Positions 7,563 to 16,468 are shown, numbered from the stretch's first letter. The stretch: 27,725 bases of DNA from JAXDBV01 sp034678415 (GCA_034678415.1 JAXDBV010000255.1:1-27725); one strand, 5' to 3'. The notes: generated from the letters alone by a model not told the origin. Numbers and translations are program-made.

Positions 7563-9872
7563 ATGTCATCCCTCCGGAAAATGCGTGTATGGATCATTTG
7601 GATACTTCTGCTACCGGTTTCACTGTCGGGTTCAGCCCAGGTTCCGGTTGGGCAGTGGCGTGACCATCTGCCCTATTACCATGGCACAGCAATAACACAG
7701 TCGGAGATCATGGCTTATTGTGCCACAGGGCCGGCCCTCTTCAGCTATCATAAAAAAGACCATTCGGTACAAAAAATCTCAAAGGTTAATGGTCTGTCGG
7801 ATGTGGGTATTAAAAGTATCTGCTATTCTGATGAGCACCACTGGCTGGTGACAGGGTATGAAAACGGGAACATTGATCTGCTGGGCAAAACATCAATTGT
7901 GAATATATCGGATATCAAACGCTACCCGCAGATTACAGGAAATAAATCCATTAACCATATTCTTCTCACAGGAGATTATGCCTACCTGTCGTGCGGATTT
8001 GGTATTGTGGTTTTGAATCTGATAAAGCAGGAGATCAGTGATACTTATTATATCGGAGAGGCGGGCACAAGCCTTAATATTTACCAGATGGCAACCGACG
8101 GACTGAGTCTTTTTGCCGCCACGGAAGAGGGTATTTTACATGCATCGGTGAACGATCCTGACCTGCCAAGTTATACCTCGTGGACTCCGGTCCCGGGAAC
8201 ACCTCCATCGCTCCGTAACATCCGCCTTTTGGCCTATCTGAATGGCATCCTCTATGCCGCCTGCTGCAGGGATCAAAGCTCGGCCGATACCGTCTATGCA
8301 TGGTCTTCAGGTACCTGGACTATGTTCGATGCGATGCCCGGGGAAAAATGTCATTCCATCAGGACTTCTCAAAACCGCCTGGTCATTACATACGACCGTA
8401 CCGTCCGAATCTTTTCCACGGACGGCACCCTGCTCCGGTCGGTCGGTCAGCCCATGATTACCCTGTTCCCGAGGGATGCAGTGCTGGATCAGGATGGAAA
8501 CCTGATGATAGCCGATATGGACCGGGGCCTGGTACTGGTATCGCAGGAAGGAAACTATTCCAGTGCCGCTCCAAATGGCCCGTACTCGGATAATGTGTAT
8601 CACCTGACAGCCTTTCGCGGTAGAGTATATGCTTCGGGAGGAGGACGCGATGGTGCCTATAATAACCTCTACAAATCTGGACTCATCCATGGTTTTGTGA
8701 ACGAAGCCTGGTCCAGCACCATCCAATATTCGGTACATGATATCATCAGAATCCTCGTTGATCCAGAAAATCCCGACCACTTCCTTGCAGCCAGCTGGGG
8801 TTACGGAATCCTTGAATACCTCAACCGCCAGCTTATTCAGGTTTACAATACCTCCAACAGTACCCTTCAAAGCATCATCCCCGGCGAAAACTATGTAAGA
8901 ATCGGAGGCATGGCGCTCGACACGGAATCCAACCTCTGGGTCACAAATACCGGTGTTACCAACACAGTGTCCGTAAGACATGATGATGAATGGATAGCCC
9001 TGCCATACCCTATTAATGCTCCTACCCTGGGAGATATAATGATCACTTCATCAGGGCATAAATGGATATTGTTACCCAGGGGATACGGTCTCTTCGCTTT
9101 TGATGACAAAGGAACTCCTGCAAATATTAACGATGACAACACCCGGCAATTCAGCCTGTTCGATGCAAATGGAAAGACCATTACCAGCGATGTGTTCTCC
9201 ATAGCAGAGGACAAGGAGGAGAATATATGGGTTGGAACCAATCAGGGGCCCCTTGTCTACTATTATCCCCGGGGAGTGTTCAGCGGTGAGAATTTTTATG
9301 CTTCCCAGGTGAAAATCCCCAGCGGTGTTGAAGGACAGGCAAATTACCTGCTGGCCACGGAAACGATCACCTCCATTGCCATCGATGGTGCTAACCGCAA
9401 ATGGTTCGGCACGGCAGGATCGGGAGCATACCTGTTCTCCGAAGACGGCACGCGTGCAATCCATCACTTTACCTCCGGCAACAGTCCTCTTGTTTCAGAT
9501 AACATCCTCAGCCTTTGCGTGGTCGACAAAACTGGTGAGGTTTTCTTCGGCACCGATAAGGGTATCGTATCATTCAGAAGCACGGCCACCGAAGGTGCAG
9601 ATTACTTTACCAATGTATACGTCTTCCCGAATCCCGTCAGAGAATCGTACCATGGTGTCATCACAATTACCGGACTGGTACGCAACACAACCGTGAAGAT
9701 CACCGATATCAGCGGCAACCTGGTATACGAAACCACGTCTGACGGCGGACAAGCTACATGGGATGGGAAGAATCTCCGCGGTGACAGGGTACATACCGGC
9801 GTTTACCTGGTGTTCTGTTCAACAGAAGACGGTTCAGAAACCTGTGTAACAAAACTGCTGTTCATCCACTAA
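7563..9872 (+). CDS. porZ: PorZ-like type IX secretion protein
   Basis: The 769-residue protein has a signal peptide (hydrophobic stretch VWIIWILLLPVSLSGSAQ, cut near residue 26). Next comes the mature start PVGQWRDHLPYYHGTAIT, and then two-component-regulator-type propeller repeats (for example EDKEENIWVGTNQGPLVYY, IDGANRKWFGTAGSGAYLF, VVDKTGEVFFGTDKGIVSF). It ends in a type IX C-terminal domain (about 690-769: YVFPNPVRESYHG, VKITDISGNLVYE, LRGDRVHTGVYLV). This order and length match PorZ, the surface component of the Porphyromonas attachment complex that delivers anionic LPS to the sortase PorU. Its presence implies the cell runs type IX secretion, although no other T9SS gene is in the window. 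Its stop codon overlaps that of the convergent cyclase gene by four bases. Confidence 0.88.
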   Translation: MSSLRKMRVWIIWILLLPVSLSGSAQVPVGQWRDHLPYYHGTAITQSEIMAYCATGPALFSYHKKDHSVQKISKVNGLSDVGIKSICYSDEHHWLVTGYENGNIDLLGKTSIVNISDIKRYPQITGNKSINHILLTGDYAYLSCGFGIVVLNLIKQEISDTYYIGEAGTSLNIYQMATDGLSLFAATEEGILHASVNDPDLPSYTSWTPVPGTPPSLRNIRLLAYLNGILYAACCRDQSSADTVYAWSSGTWTMFDAMPGEKCHSIRTSQNRLVITYDRTVRIFSTDGTLLRSVGQPMITLFPRDAVLDQDGNLMIADMDRGLVLVSQEGNYSSAAPNGPYSDNVYHLTAFRGRVYASGGGRDGAYNNLYKSGLIHGFVNEAWSSTIQYSVHDIIRILVDPENPDHFLAASWGYGILEYLNRQLIQVYNTSNSTLQSIIPGENYVRIGGMALDTESNLWVTNTGVTNTVSVRHDDEWIALPYPINAPTLGDIMITSSGHKWILLPRGYGLFAFDDKGTPANINDDNTRQFSLFDANGKTITSDVFSIAEDKEENIWVGTNQGPLVYYYPRGVFSGENFYASQVKIPSGVEGQANYLLATETITSIAIDGANRKWFGTAGSGAYLFSEDGTRAIHHFTSGNSPLVSDNILSLCVVDKTGEVFFGTDKGIVSFRSTATEGADYFTNVYVFPNPVRESYHGVITITGLVRNTTVKITDISGNLVYETTSDGGQATWDGKNLRGDRVHTGVYLVFCSTEDGSETCVTKLLFIH

Positions 9873-11284
9873 TCGGATGTGATCAGACTGGAGATCCGTT
9901 CAATCTGTTTCTGCTTATTCACCTCGCGCAGGTTTCGGGCTGTCCTGGTAAAATACTGATGACCTGAAATGAACTTTTTCTGTAATTTGTTCCAGTCGTT
10001 AAGGCTCCCGATCTTTTTCTGTTCCTTAAGTTCCTTATAGAGGGTGTTCGACACAGGGATAAAGTCACTCCTCCCGAGGTAATCCAGATCGGAATCACAG
10101 ATGATCTCCTGCAACAAACCATCCGGTTTCGGCGGCAACTGGGTGGCCATGATAATCTCACAGATCCTGTCAATTTGTTCCGGGGTGTAATTGTATTTTG
10201 GTAACATCTCTTTTGCCAGTATTGTACCGTAATATTCATGGTTGTCATACTGAACCGTATGACCCGCATCGTGAAACAACGCTGCCGTCTTAAGCAACAG
10301 GATATCTTCGTCAGAACAGCCCTCGGCCCACCCGATTAATTCCACCTCGGTAACCACATCCACCGTATGCTTTACATTATGATAATACAGGTAGGACGGT
10401 AACTCCTTTTCCAGCTTATCAAGGATTATTTCCTGGATATCGGTAAACTGAATCAGCCCAAATTTGATATAGAAATTCCTGTTGGGTACCAGCCCTTCAC
10501 CGTTCTCCGAGAATTCGGGCTTTAATCCCTTTACCGCATACATCTCAATATCCCCCTTGTACTTGACAGGCATTTTACCATAGTACTCGCAAACAAAGAA
10601 CTCCTTTATAAATTCATAGGTCATGATGGAAATGATGACTTCTCCCTGTTTGCCGGCTGATTCAATCCTCGTTGCCGTATTGACCGTGTCTCCTTTTATG
10701 TCGTAATTGATTTTGCTCTTACCGGTAGCGGTGGCCATTACAGGACCCGTATGGATGCCCAGCTTCATCTGCCAGAAACCTTTTTTGTGATCCAGATTTC
10801 TCGACTTGTAGTTTTTCAGGTACAGCTGCATTTCAAATGCCGCCATAACCACGTCGATAGGGTTGGTGATATTTTTCTTCGGTATCCCCCCGGCACACAT
10901 CAGAGCATCGCCAATCACCTTAATCCTCTCGATGTTGTATTTTTTTATGATGGTTTCAAAATGGAAGAATATTTCATCCAGCTCATCCATGAGAGCGCCC
11001 GAATCAACATCATCCGACAACCGCGAAAATCCCTGTATATCGGCATAAAGGACCGTGGCCATGTCGAACTTCAGCGACCGGACCTTCTCAAGTGCCCTCA
11101 ATCCCCTGGCCAGCTCTTCCGTGGATAACGATTCCAGCAGGGCTTTGTGCTTTTCGTTCTGCCTCTCCAGCTTTTCGTTCTCCTTCTGCAGTTTCTTGAC
11201 AAGCTCTTCCATCTCCTGGTTCTGCTTGGCCAGCTTCTTTATTCTCCAAACGAGATCCTGTTCTCTTTCAATTTCTTCGCTCAT
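9869..11284 (-). CDS. Soluble class III adenylate cyclase with HD domain
   Basis: From the ATG at 11284 this is 471 residues: a long charged coiled coil (about 10-60), a class III cyclase (about 72-255) and an HD phosphohydrolase-like domain (about 290-420). It has no signal or membrane helix. The cyclase keeps both metal aspartates (D82, D126), K122 and D195 for adenine selection, and N202/R206. The HD domain keeps YYHNVKHT (H302, H306), FHDAG (H338-D339), H349 and D397, but the histidine seen at H542 of the membrane paralogue is leucine here (MATQLPPKP). A longer frame starts at 11311, yet a near-consensus -7 box (TATTTTTA, 11308-11301) lies inside it, favouring 11284. It is divergent from recO and convergent with porZ. 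Predicted to set cytoplasmic cAMP. Confidence 0.9.
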   Translation of the reverse strand: MSEEIEREQDLVWRIKKLAKQNQEMEELVKKLQKENEKLERQNEKHKALLESLSTEELARGLRALEKVRSLKFDMATVLYADIQGFSRLSDDVDSGALMDELDEIFFHFETIIKKYNIERIKVIGDALMCAGGIPKKNITNPIDVVMAAFEMQLYLKNYKSRNLDHKKGFWQMKLGIHTGPVMATATGKSKINYDIKGDTVNTATRIESAGKQGEVIISIMTYEFIKEFFVCEYYGKMPVKYKGDIEMYAVKGLKPEFSENGEGLVPNRNFYIKFGLIQFTDIQEIILDKLEKELPSYLYYHNVKHTVDVVTEVELIGWAEGCSDEDILLLKTAALFHDAGHTVQYDNHEYYGTILAKEMLPKYNYTPEQIDRICEIIMATQLPPKPDGLLQEIICDSDLDYLGRSDFIPVSNTLYKELKEQKKIGSLNDWNKLQKKFISGHQYFTRTARNLREVNKQKQIERISSLITSD

Positions 11285-11348
11285 AATTAGATTCTTTTGG
11301 TAAAAATACATTATTTTACGTTACACAAGATAAGAGGGTTTTATCATA

Positions 11349-12074
11349 ATGCTTCAGAAAACCAGGGGGGTAGTATTACACCAGATAAAGTATACCGATT
11401 ACAGCCGTATTGTTCATTTCTATACGGAACATTTCGGTCGGTTATCATGCCTGGTGAGGATTGCCAGGAAAAAACATGCCGCTAATCCTGTCGGACTGTT
11501 GCATCCTCTTTCCCTGGTTGAAATGGAACTGTACTACAGATCCAGCCGCGAACTGCAGCATGTGAAAGAAATACGGAGCAGCATCGTGTTCACCAGCATC
11601 CCGTTTGATGTGAAAAAAGAGACAGTGGCTCTGTTCCTGGGTGAAGTGATGTACAGGACCCTTCGCGAGGAGGAGTCAAATCCCGGCTTGTTCGACTTCC
11701 TCTATAATGCCATCCATTTCTTCGACACGACCGAGGAAGGAATCGTATACTTCCATCTGTATTTTCTTCTTCACCTGACCAAATTCCTTGGCTTCTTCCC
11801 TGTAAATAACTGGTCAGAAACAAACCGTTTCTTTGACCTTCAAAACGGGATTTTCGTTGCCGGTATTCCGGCGCATGGAAAATACCTGGACGAGGAAGAC
11901 AGCCGGCTGCTGAACCAGCTCATGTCAGCAAGCATGAGCCATCTCTCACAAAGGAAATGGTTGGCCGGACAAAGGAACGGGTTACTGCATCACCTCCTTT
12001 CATTCTATCGTTTCCATATTGAATCATTTGGAGAAATAAAATCATTACCGGTCATCAGCGATATTTTTCATTAG
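11349..12074 (+). CDS. recO: DNA repair protein RecO
   Basis: RecO helps load RecA onto SSB-coated single strands in the RecFOR pathway. The 241-residue protein begins with the OB-fold signature MLQKTRGVVLHQIKYTDYSR and FGRLSCLVRIARKKH, followed by a helical C-terminal domain (KETVALFLGEVMYRTLREEE, FFDTTEEGIVYFHLYFLLHL, LGFFPVNNW). The zinc-finger cysteines of some RecO proteins are absent, in keeping with my memory of Bacteroidota RecO. The gene starts 64 bp from the divergent soluble cyclase gene. Confidence 0.93.
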   Translation: MLQKTRGVVLHQIKYTDYSRIVHFYTEHFGRLSCLVRIARKKHAANPVGLLHPLSLVEMELYYRSSRELQHVKEIRSSIVFTSIPFDVKKETVALFLGEVMYRTLREEESNPGLFDFLYNAIHFFDTTEEGIVYFHLYFLLHLTKFLGFFPVNNWSETNRFFDLQNGIFVAGIPAHGKYLDEEDSRLLNQLMSASMSHLSQRKWLAGQRNGLLHHLLSFYRFHIESFGEIKSLPVISDIFH

Positions 12075-12167
12075 TCTCCACAAACTGTTCCTTCGTCAAA
12101 ATGTCCATGCATGATACGGGTTGTTATGCTAAATTTCAATGCATAATAAATCCTTTTCCACAGGAAT

Positions 12168-13307
12168 ATGGGCTTGTCCAGGATGTCTGAAAAGGGACCG
12201 GATATTGTTTACGGTCTTTACCGTGAAGCCGGGAGAAACGGTTCCCTGAATATGGCAGGGGAATACTCATCCCTTAAGGCCCCGCCGGCCCTGCTCAATC
12301 TCTGTATTAAATACCTTAAACAACAGCCTCAGTCATATGCTCCGGTGGAAGGGATTCTGTCTCTCCGCAAGGCTATTGCAGGTCTCGTTGAGCATTGGTA
12401 TACTTCCAGGTACGATCCTGAATCGGAAATTACCATCACCGCCGGTGCAACACAAGCTATTTATACCGCCATTTCAGCCTTCCTCAATGACGAGGATGAG
12501 GCCATCATTTTCGAACCGGCCTACGAGATATATGCTCCCTCTGTACTTTCATGCCGCGCCCACCCGGTATATATCCATCTTAAGAAACCCGATTACAGGA
12601 TTGACTGGAAGGAAGTGCAGAAGTGTATCACATCCCGTACAAAAATCATCATCATTAATACGCCAAACAATCCTGCCGGGTCGATCCTTACCGCATTCGA
12701 CATGGAGAAACTGCAGAAGATTGTCTATGGCACCCGCATCATCGTGGTGAGCGATGAAGTGTTTGAACATATTGTTTTTGAGGGGATTGAGCATCAAAGC
12801 GTGGCTCGTTTCCCACAACTGGCAGAAAGAAGCCTCATCATTTCATCCTTCGGTAAATCGCTGAATATTACCGGGTGGAAGGTGGGGTATTGCCTTGCCC
12901 CTGAGAATCTAATGCAACATTTCAGGCGGATGCACCAGTTCATCGTACAATCGGTCAATGCCCCGGTACAGCATGCACTGGCAGATTATATTTCAGATCC
13001 TGCAATATTTAAGGGAATACATAATACCTACCAGGAGAAGCAGCGCCGTCTCATCCGTAACCTGGCACCCTCCCGCTTGAAAATACTGCCTGCCATGGGC
13101 TCCTTTTTCCAGCTGCTCGACTTCTCCAATATCTCCGATCAGTCAGATGTGGATTTTGCCCTATACCTCATTAAAAAATACAAAATAACCCTCCTCCCTC
13201 TCTCCGTCTATTACCATGACTATGCTGCCACCAGCCAATTGAAATGCTGCTTTGCCAGGGATGATGAAATGCTGGATGAGTTGTCGGAAATACTCATCAG
13301 GCTCTGA
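12168..13307 (+). CDS. Class I PLP aminotransferase (YbdL/kynurenine-type relative)
   Basis: A fold-type I aminotransferase of 379 residues, complete in length. Visible landmarks: SYAPVEGILSLRKAIA (56-71), TAGATQAIYT, NTPNNPAGSI with N168, VSDEVFEH with D196 that pairs with the PLP ring nitrogen, and SSFGKSLNITGWKVGY with the PLP lysine K230. The closest family I recognise is methionine/kynurenine-type aminotransferase (YbdL). Two positions differ from it: the N-terminal NLGQGFPDF-like substrate loop reads LNMAGEYSSL, and the C-terminal arginine of the xxRxCFA motif, which binds the substrate carboxylate in the family, is lysine (QLKCCFARDD). Substrate therefore uncertain. It follows recO by 93 bp. 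Confidence 0.85.
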   Translation: MGLSRMSEKGPDIVYGLYREAGRNGSLNMAGEYSSLKAPPALLNLCIKYLKQQPQSYAPVEGILSLRKAIAGLVEHWYTSRYDPESEITITAGATQAIYTAISAFLNDEDEAIIFEPAYEIYAPSVLSCRAHPVYIHLKKPDYRIDWKEVQKCITSRTKIIIINTPNNPAGSILTAFDMEKLQKIVYGTRIIVVSDEVFEHIVFEGIEHQSVARFPQLAERSLIISSFGKSLNITGWKVGYCLAPENLMQHFRRMHQFIVQSVNAPVQHALADYISDPAIFKGIHNTYQEKQRRLIRNLAPSRLKILPAMGSFFQLLDFSNISDQSDVDFALYLIKKYKITLLPLSVYYHDYAATSQLKCCFARDDEMLDELSEILIRL

Positions 13308-13367
13308 ATCTAACCGTGGGGTTTAATAAAATTTCAGCGTTTATTTAGATTATTACTCTTCCTCTCT

Positions 13368-13375
13368 TACCTTTG
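13368..13375 (+). promoter_or_regulatory. -7 element (TACCTTTG) for the GH3-family gene
   Basis: Exact TAnnTTTG match, ending 24 bp before the chosen ATG at 13400. A TTG in the same frame at 13373 lies inside this box and is therefore not a credible start. The -33 region has only a weak T-rich match. Confidence 0.55.
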
Positions 13376-13399
13376 TATAGAATAACCATTGAGAGCCTC

Positions 13400-14917
13400 A
13401 TGACTCTGGTCAAATCCATAGTAGGGTGGATAAATATCAACCGTAAACGGCAGATTGAACAGTTTAAAAAACATCCTTTCGATGTTCAGCACGATACCTT
13501 GATGAAGCTGTTGAAGAAGGCTGCAAAGACGGAATGGGGGAAGAGATACAATTATTCATCCATACGGTCAATAAAAGAATTCCAGGATAGAGTGCCTCTC
13601 CAGCATTACGAAGACATCAAGCCTTTTATCGACCGCATACGGCAGGGAGAACAAAATGTACTCTGGCCGACCGAAATACGGTGGTTTGCCAAATCAGCCG
13701 GCACCACGGCCGACAAAAGTAAATTCATCCCCGTGAGCCGGGAAGCCCTGGAAGAATGTCATTTCAGGGCGGGAAAAGACCTGTTCGCACTCTATACCGA
13801 AAATTATCCGGATACCCGGATCTATAACGGTAAAGTACTGACCATCGGCGGTTCACACAAAATCAATAACTTCCGTAACCAGTCCTATTACGGGGATCTT
13901 TCAGCCATCTATATGCAAAATTTCCCCTTCTGGATGCAACTGATCCGAACACCCGACAAACAGATTGCCCTCCTGGAGGATTGGGAAGCAAAAATGGAAG
14001 CCATTCTGAAAACCAGCATACATGAAAATGTTGTCAGTATGGCCGGAGTTCCTTCATGGACTCTCGTGCTCCTGGAATATATTTTAAAGAATACAGGGAA
14101 ATCAAATATCCTTGAGATATGGCCTAACATCGAACTGTTCGCCCATGGAGGTGTGAGCTTCAAACCCTACCGCCGGCAATATGAAATCTTAATCCCCACT
14201 CCCCGGATGCGCTATGTGGAGACCTACAATGCCTCGGAAGGCTTCTTCAGCATACAGGATGATCCCGCTTCCGACGATATGCTCCTCATGCTCGATTATG
14301 GTATTCTCTACGAATTTATCCCCTTCGAATTACTGGAAAAGGGAAATCCTCCCGTATACCATATCGGCAATGTTGAAACAGGGAAAAACTATGTCATGGT
14401 GATATCCACCAACGGAGGACTCTGGCGGTACATTATCGGCGATACCGTAACCTTTACCTCCACCTTCCCCCATAAAATAAAAATTACCGGAAGAACGAAG
14501 AACTACATTAATGTCTTCGGCGAGGAACTCATCATTGACAACGCTGAGCGTGCCGTGCTGATGGCTTGCCAGGCATCAGAGGCTATTATCCGGGATTATA
14601 CAGCAGCTCCGGTTTTCATGACCCATGACAGGAAAGGGGCACACGAATGGGTCATTGAATTCGAAAAAGCTCCGCCTGACATAAACCACTTCACAGAACT
14701 CCTGGATAACGCCCTCCAATCGGTCAATTCCGACTATGAAGCCAAACGCCATAAAAATATAACACTCGACAAACCCCTTATTCATAGCGTGAAACAAGGA
14801 GTGTTCTATACCTGGTTCCAGGTAAATAATAAACTGGGGGGACAAAACAAGATACCTCGGCTTTCTAATTCACGAAAATATGTGGAAGAACTTCTTGAAA
14901 TTCATAAACAGAAATAA
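13400..14917 (+). CDS. GH3 family acyl-adenylate/amido-synthetase-like protein
   Basis: The GH3 family (named after plant auxin-responsive proteins) belongs to the ANL adenylating superfamily; plant members join amino acids to jasmonate or auxin by way of acyl-AMP. From ATG 13400 the protein has 505 residues. The three adenylation motifs are visible: SAGTTADKSKFIPVS (from residue 99), YNASEGFF (276-283) and RYIIGDTV (343-350), followed by the C-terminal lid region (GRTKNYINVFGEELI). Bacterial members are common in Bacteroidota, and I know of no established physiological reaction for them. The downstream secreted propeller-like gene overlaps by 38 bp, indicating translational coupling. Confidence 0.88.
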   Translation: MTLVKSIVGWININRKRQIEQFKKHPFDVQHDTLMKLLKKAAKTEWGKRYNYSSIRSIKEFQDRVPLQHYEDIKPFIDRIRQGEQNVLWPTEIRWFAKSAGTTADKSKFIPVSREALEECHFRAGKDLFALYTENYPDTRIYNGKVLTIGGSHKINNFRNQSYYGDLSAIYMQNFPFWMQLIRTPDKQIALLEDWEAKMEAILKTSIHENVVSMAGVPSWTLVLLEYILKNTGKSNILEIWPNIELFAHGGVSFKPYRRQYEILIPTPRMRYVETYNASEGFFSIQDDPASDDMLLMLDYGILYEFIPFELLEKGNPPVYHIGNVETGKNYVMVISTNGGLWRYIIGDTVTFTSTFPHKIKITGRTKNYINVFGEELIIDNAERAVLMACQASEAIIRDYTAAPVFMTHDRKGAHEWVIEFEKAPPDINHFTELLDNALQSVNSDYEAKRHKNITLDKPLIHSVKQGVFYTWFQVNNKLGGQNKIPRLSNSRKYVEELLEIHKQK

Positions 14918-15728
14918 ACGACTCTGCCTCCTTGTCATACCCGTGGCTCATTCCCTCTCGTCCCTCTCACAAATCACATACTATGCCCTGGAAGCAATCG
15001 ATTCCATTCCTGTTGTGGCAGAAAGCATCACTACCGACCCCCTGGGAAACCTCTACATCATTCATGACGGAGAAATAAAGAAATACTCAAATGAGGGTAA
15101 ATGGCTGGCTCAATACCGTAACTCTCATTACGGCAACATCGCTTTTGCTGATGCATCTGACCCGCTGAGAGTCTTGGTCTATTACAGGGATTTTAATACT
15201 GTTGTGTTCCTCGATAAATTCCTTGCCGAGCTACGCAGCCCATTCTCCCTCGATGATCTGGGAATGCCCCAGGCTCACCTGGTATGCACCTCCTCCCTTG
15301 GTGGATTCTGGATATTCCATGCCTTCGAACGTAAACTGTATCTTTTCAACCAACAAATCGACAGGATGGCGGAAAGCTTTGTTATCCCGCTCCTGCCTGG
15401 CGATGAAGCCCTGCCGTATTTCATGACAGAAAAAAACAGGGAAGTGTTCCTCATCTCCCGGGAGGCAGGCATCCTCCGGTTTAACCAGTATGGATCCTAT
15501 ATTACCTCATACCCCATTATACCGGTGAATGGATGCCAAATCATCATGAATAATATCGTATTTTTTCAAACACCATATCTCTATGAATATCATATGGCTA
15601 CAGGCACCATTGTGAAGATAAGCCCTCCCTTCCCAGTGGATATCCAGCAGGTGCAAAAGGAAGGAAATACCTGTTATGCCATGAAACCAGGTAAAATTGT
15701 CATTTATACTTTACAGAACATACCTTAG
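14880..15728 (+). CDS. Secreted beta-propeller-like protein of unknown function
   Basis: A 282-residue protein with a probable signal peptide (LCLLVIPVAHSLSSLSQ, about 15-31). After it come short repeated beta-strand units such as ITTDPLGNLYIIHDGEIKKY, FWIFHAFERKLYLFN and EVFLISREAGILRFNQYGSY. These resemble NHL/propeller blades, in the style of Bacteroidota exported proteins that sit near T9SS and outer-membrane functions. No catalytic motif is visible. The ATG at 14880 lies 38 bp inside the end of the GH3-family gene in another frame, so the two are almost certainly co-expressed; the deoxynucleoside kinase follows 45 bp later. Function not assigned. Confidence 0.75.
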   Translation: MWKNFLKFINRNKRLCLLVIPVAHSLSSLSQITYYALEAIDSIPVVAESITTDPLGNLYIIHDGEIKKYSNEGKWLAQYRNSHYGNIAFADASDPLRVLVYYRDFNTVVFLDKFLAELRSPFSLDDLGMPQAHLVCTSSLGGFWIFHAFERKLYLFNQQIDRMAESFVIPLLPGDEALPYFMTEKNREVFLISREAGILRFNQYGSYITSYPIIPVNGCQIIMNNIVFFQTPYLYEYHMATGTIVKISPPFPVDIQQVQKEGNTCYAMKPGKIVIYTLQNIP

Positions 15729-15773
15729 ATAATCTTTTATTTTATACTTTTATTTCAGGATAATAACGTTGTT

Positions 15774-16388
15774 ATGCATATTGCTATCGCAGGGAACATC
15801 GGTTCAGGAAAAACCACCCTTACGGGTTTGTTAGCCAGGCATTATAACTGGCAGCCACATTATGAAGATGTGGATGATAATCCCTATCTGAACGATTTTT
15901 ATGAAGATATGCAGCGATGGTCGTTCAACCTGCAGGTGTATTTTCTTAATAGCCGCTTCAACCAGATACTGGATATCAGGAAATCAGGCAAGACGGTGAT
16001 ACAGGATAGGACTATTTATGAAGACGCCTATATTTTTGCACCAAACCTGCATTCTCTTGGATTAATGTCAACCCGCGATTTTGAGAACTATTTCACACTG
16101 TTCAACCTTCTCAGTTCACTGATCCAGCCCCCGGATCTGGTGTTATATCTCCGTGCCTCCGTACCTACTCTGGTAAACCAGATACAAAAACGGGGAAGGA
16201 AATATGAAGCAAGCATACGGATTGACTACCTGCGCAGACTCAATGAACGCTATGAAGCGTGGGCAGAAGCTTATAACATGGGCAAATTACTCGTTATCGA
16301 AGCCGATCACTATGACTTCCCCAATAATCCGGAACACCTCAGGGAAGTGATCACCAAGATCGATGCGGAAATCCACGGGCTGTTTTAA
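15774..16388 (+). CDS. Deoxynucleoside kinase
   Basis: Phosphorylates deoxynucleosides to monophosphates for salvage. The 204-residue protein has a P-loop (GNIGSGKT, residues 7-14), the acidic segment YEDVDDNPYL (30-39), the family DRS-like motif as QDRTIYEDAYIFA (D78-R79-T80), and an arginine-rich LID (KRGRKYEASIRIDYLRRL). These fit the dNK/dGK-dCK superfamily, in the short bacterial form (Bacillus Dgk/Dck-like). Specificity among dA, dG, dC and T cannot be read from the sequence. The start is an ATG 45 bp after the preceding gene. Confidence 0.92.
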   Translation: MHIAIAGNIGSGKTTLTGLLARHYNWQPHYEDVDDNPYLNDFYEDMQRWSFNLQVYFLNSRFNQILDIRKSGKTVIQDRTIYEDAYIFAPNLHSLGLMSTRDFENYFTLFNLLSSLIQPPDLVLYLRASVPTLVNQIQKRGRKYEASIRIDYLRRLNERYEAWAEAYNMGKLLVIEADHYDFPNNPEHLREVITKIDAEIHGLF

Positions 16389-16443
16389 CCATCCCCTTAC
16401 ATGTTCACCGCAGTGAATGCTCTTTAAAAATCACCCCCGTATT

Positions 16444-16468
16444 CCAACCTTTCAGGCTGTCAGAACGT
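16444..16468 (+). promoter_or_regulatory. Putative ECF-sigma promoter P1
   Basis: The -35-like block CCAACCTTT is followed, 17 bases after AAC, by the -10-like block CGTATAC. The same layout recurs at three other intergenic sites (P2 19016, P3 19309, P4 25777). P1 ends 26 bp before the lipoprotein ATG at 16495, so the leader would be about 20 nt. It would transcribe lipoprotein, sigma factor 1 and barrel protein 1. No TAnnTTTG box competes here. Confidence 0.6.

Noticed and set aside
8307..8981. 224-codon minus-strand frame inside porZ
   Set aside because: Antisense to a well-supported gene with signal peptide, propeller repeats and C-terminal domain; the translation has no family character.
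16389..16440. Short hairpin TTCAC-CGCA-GTGAA after the deoxynucleoside kinase gene as a terminator
   Set aside because: Only five base pairs and no clean T run follows.
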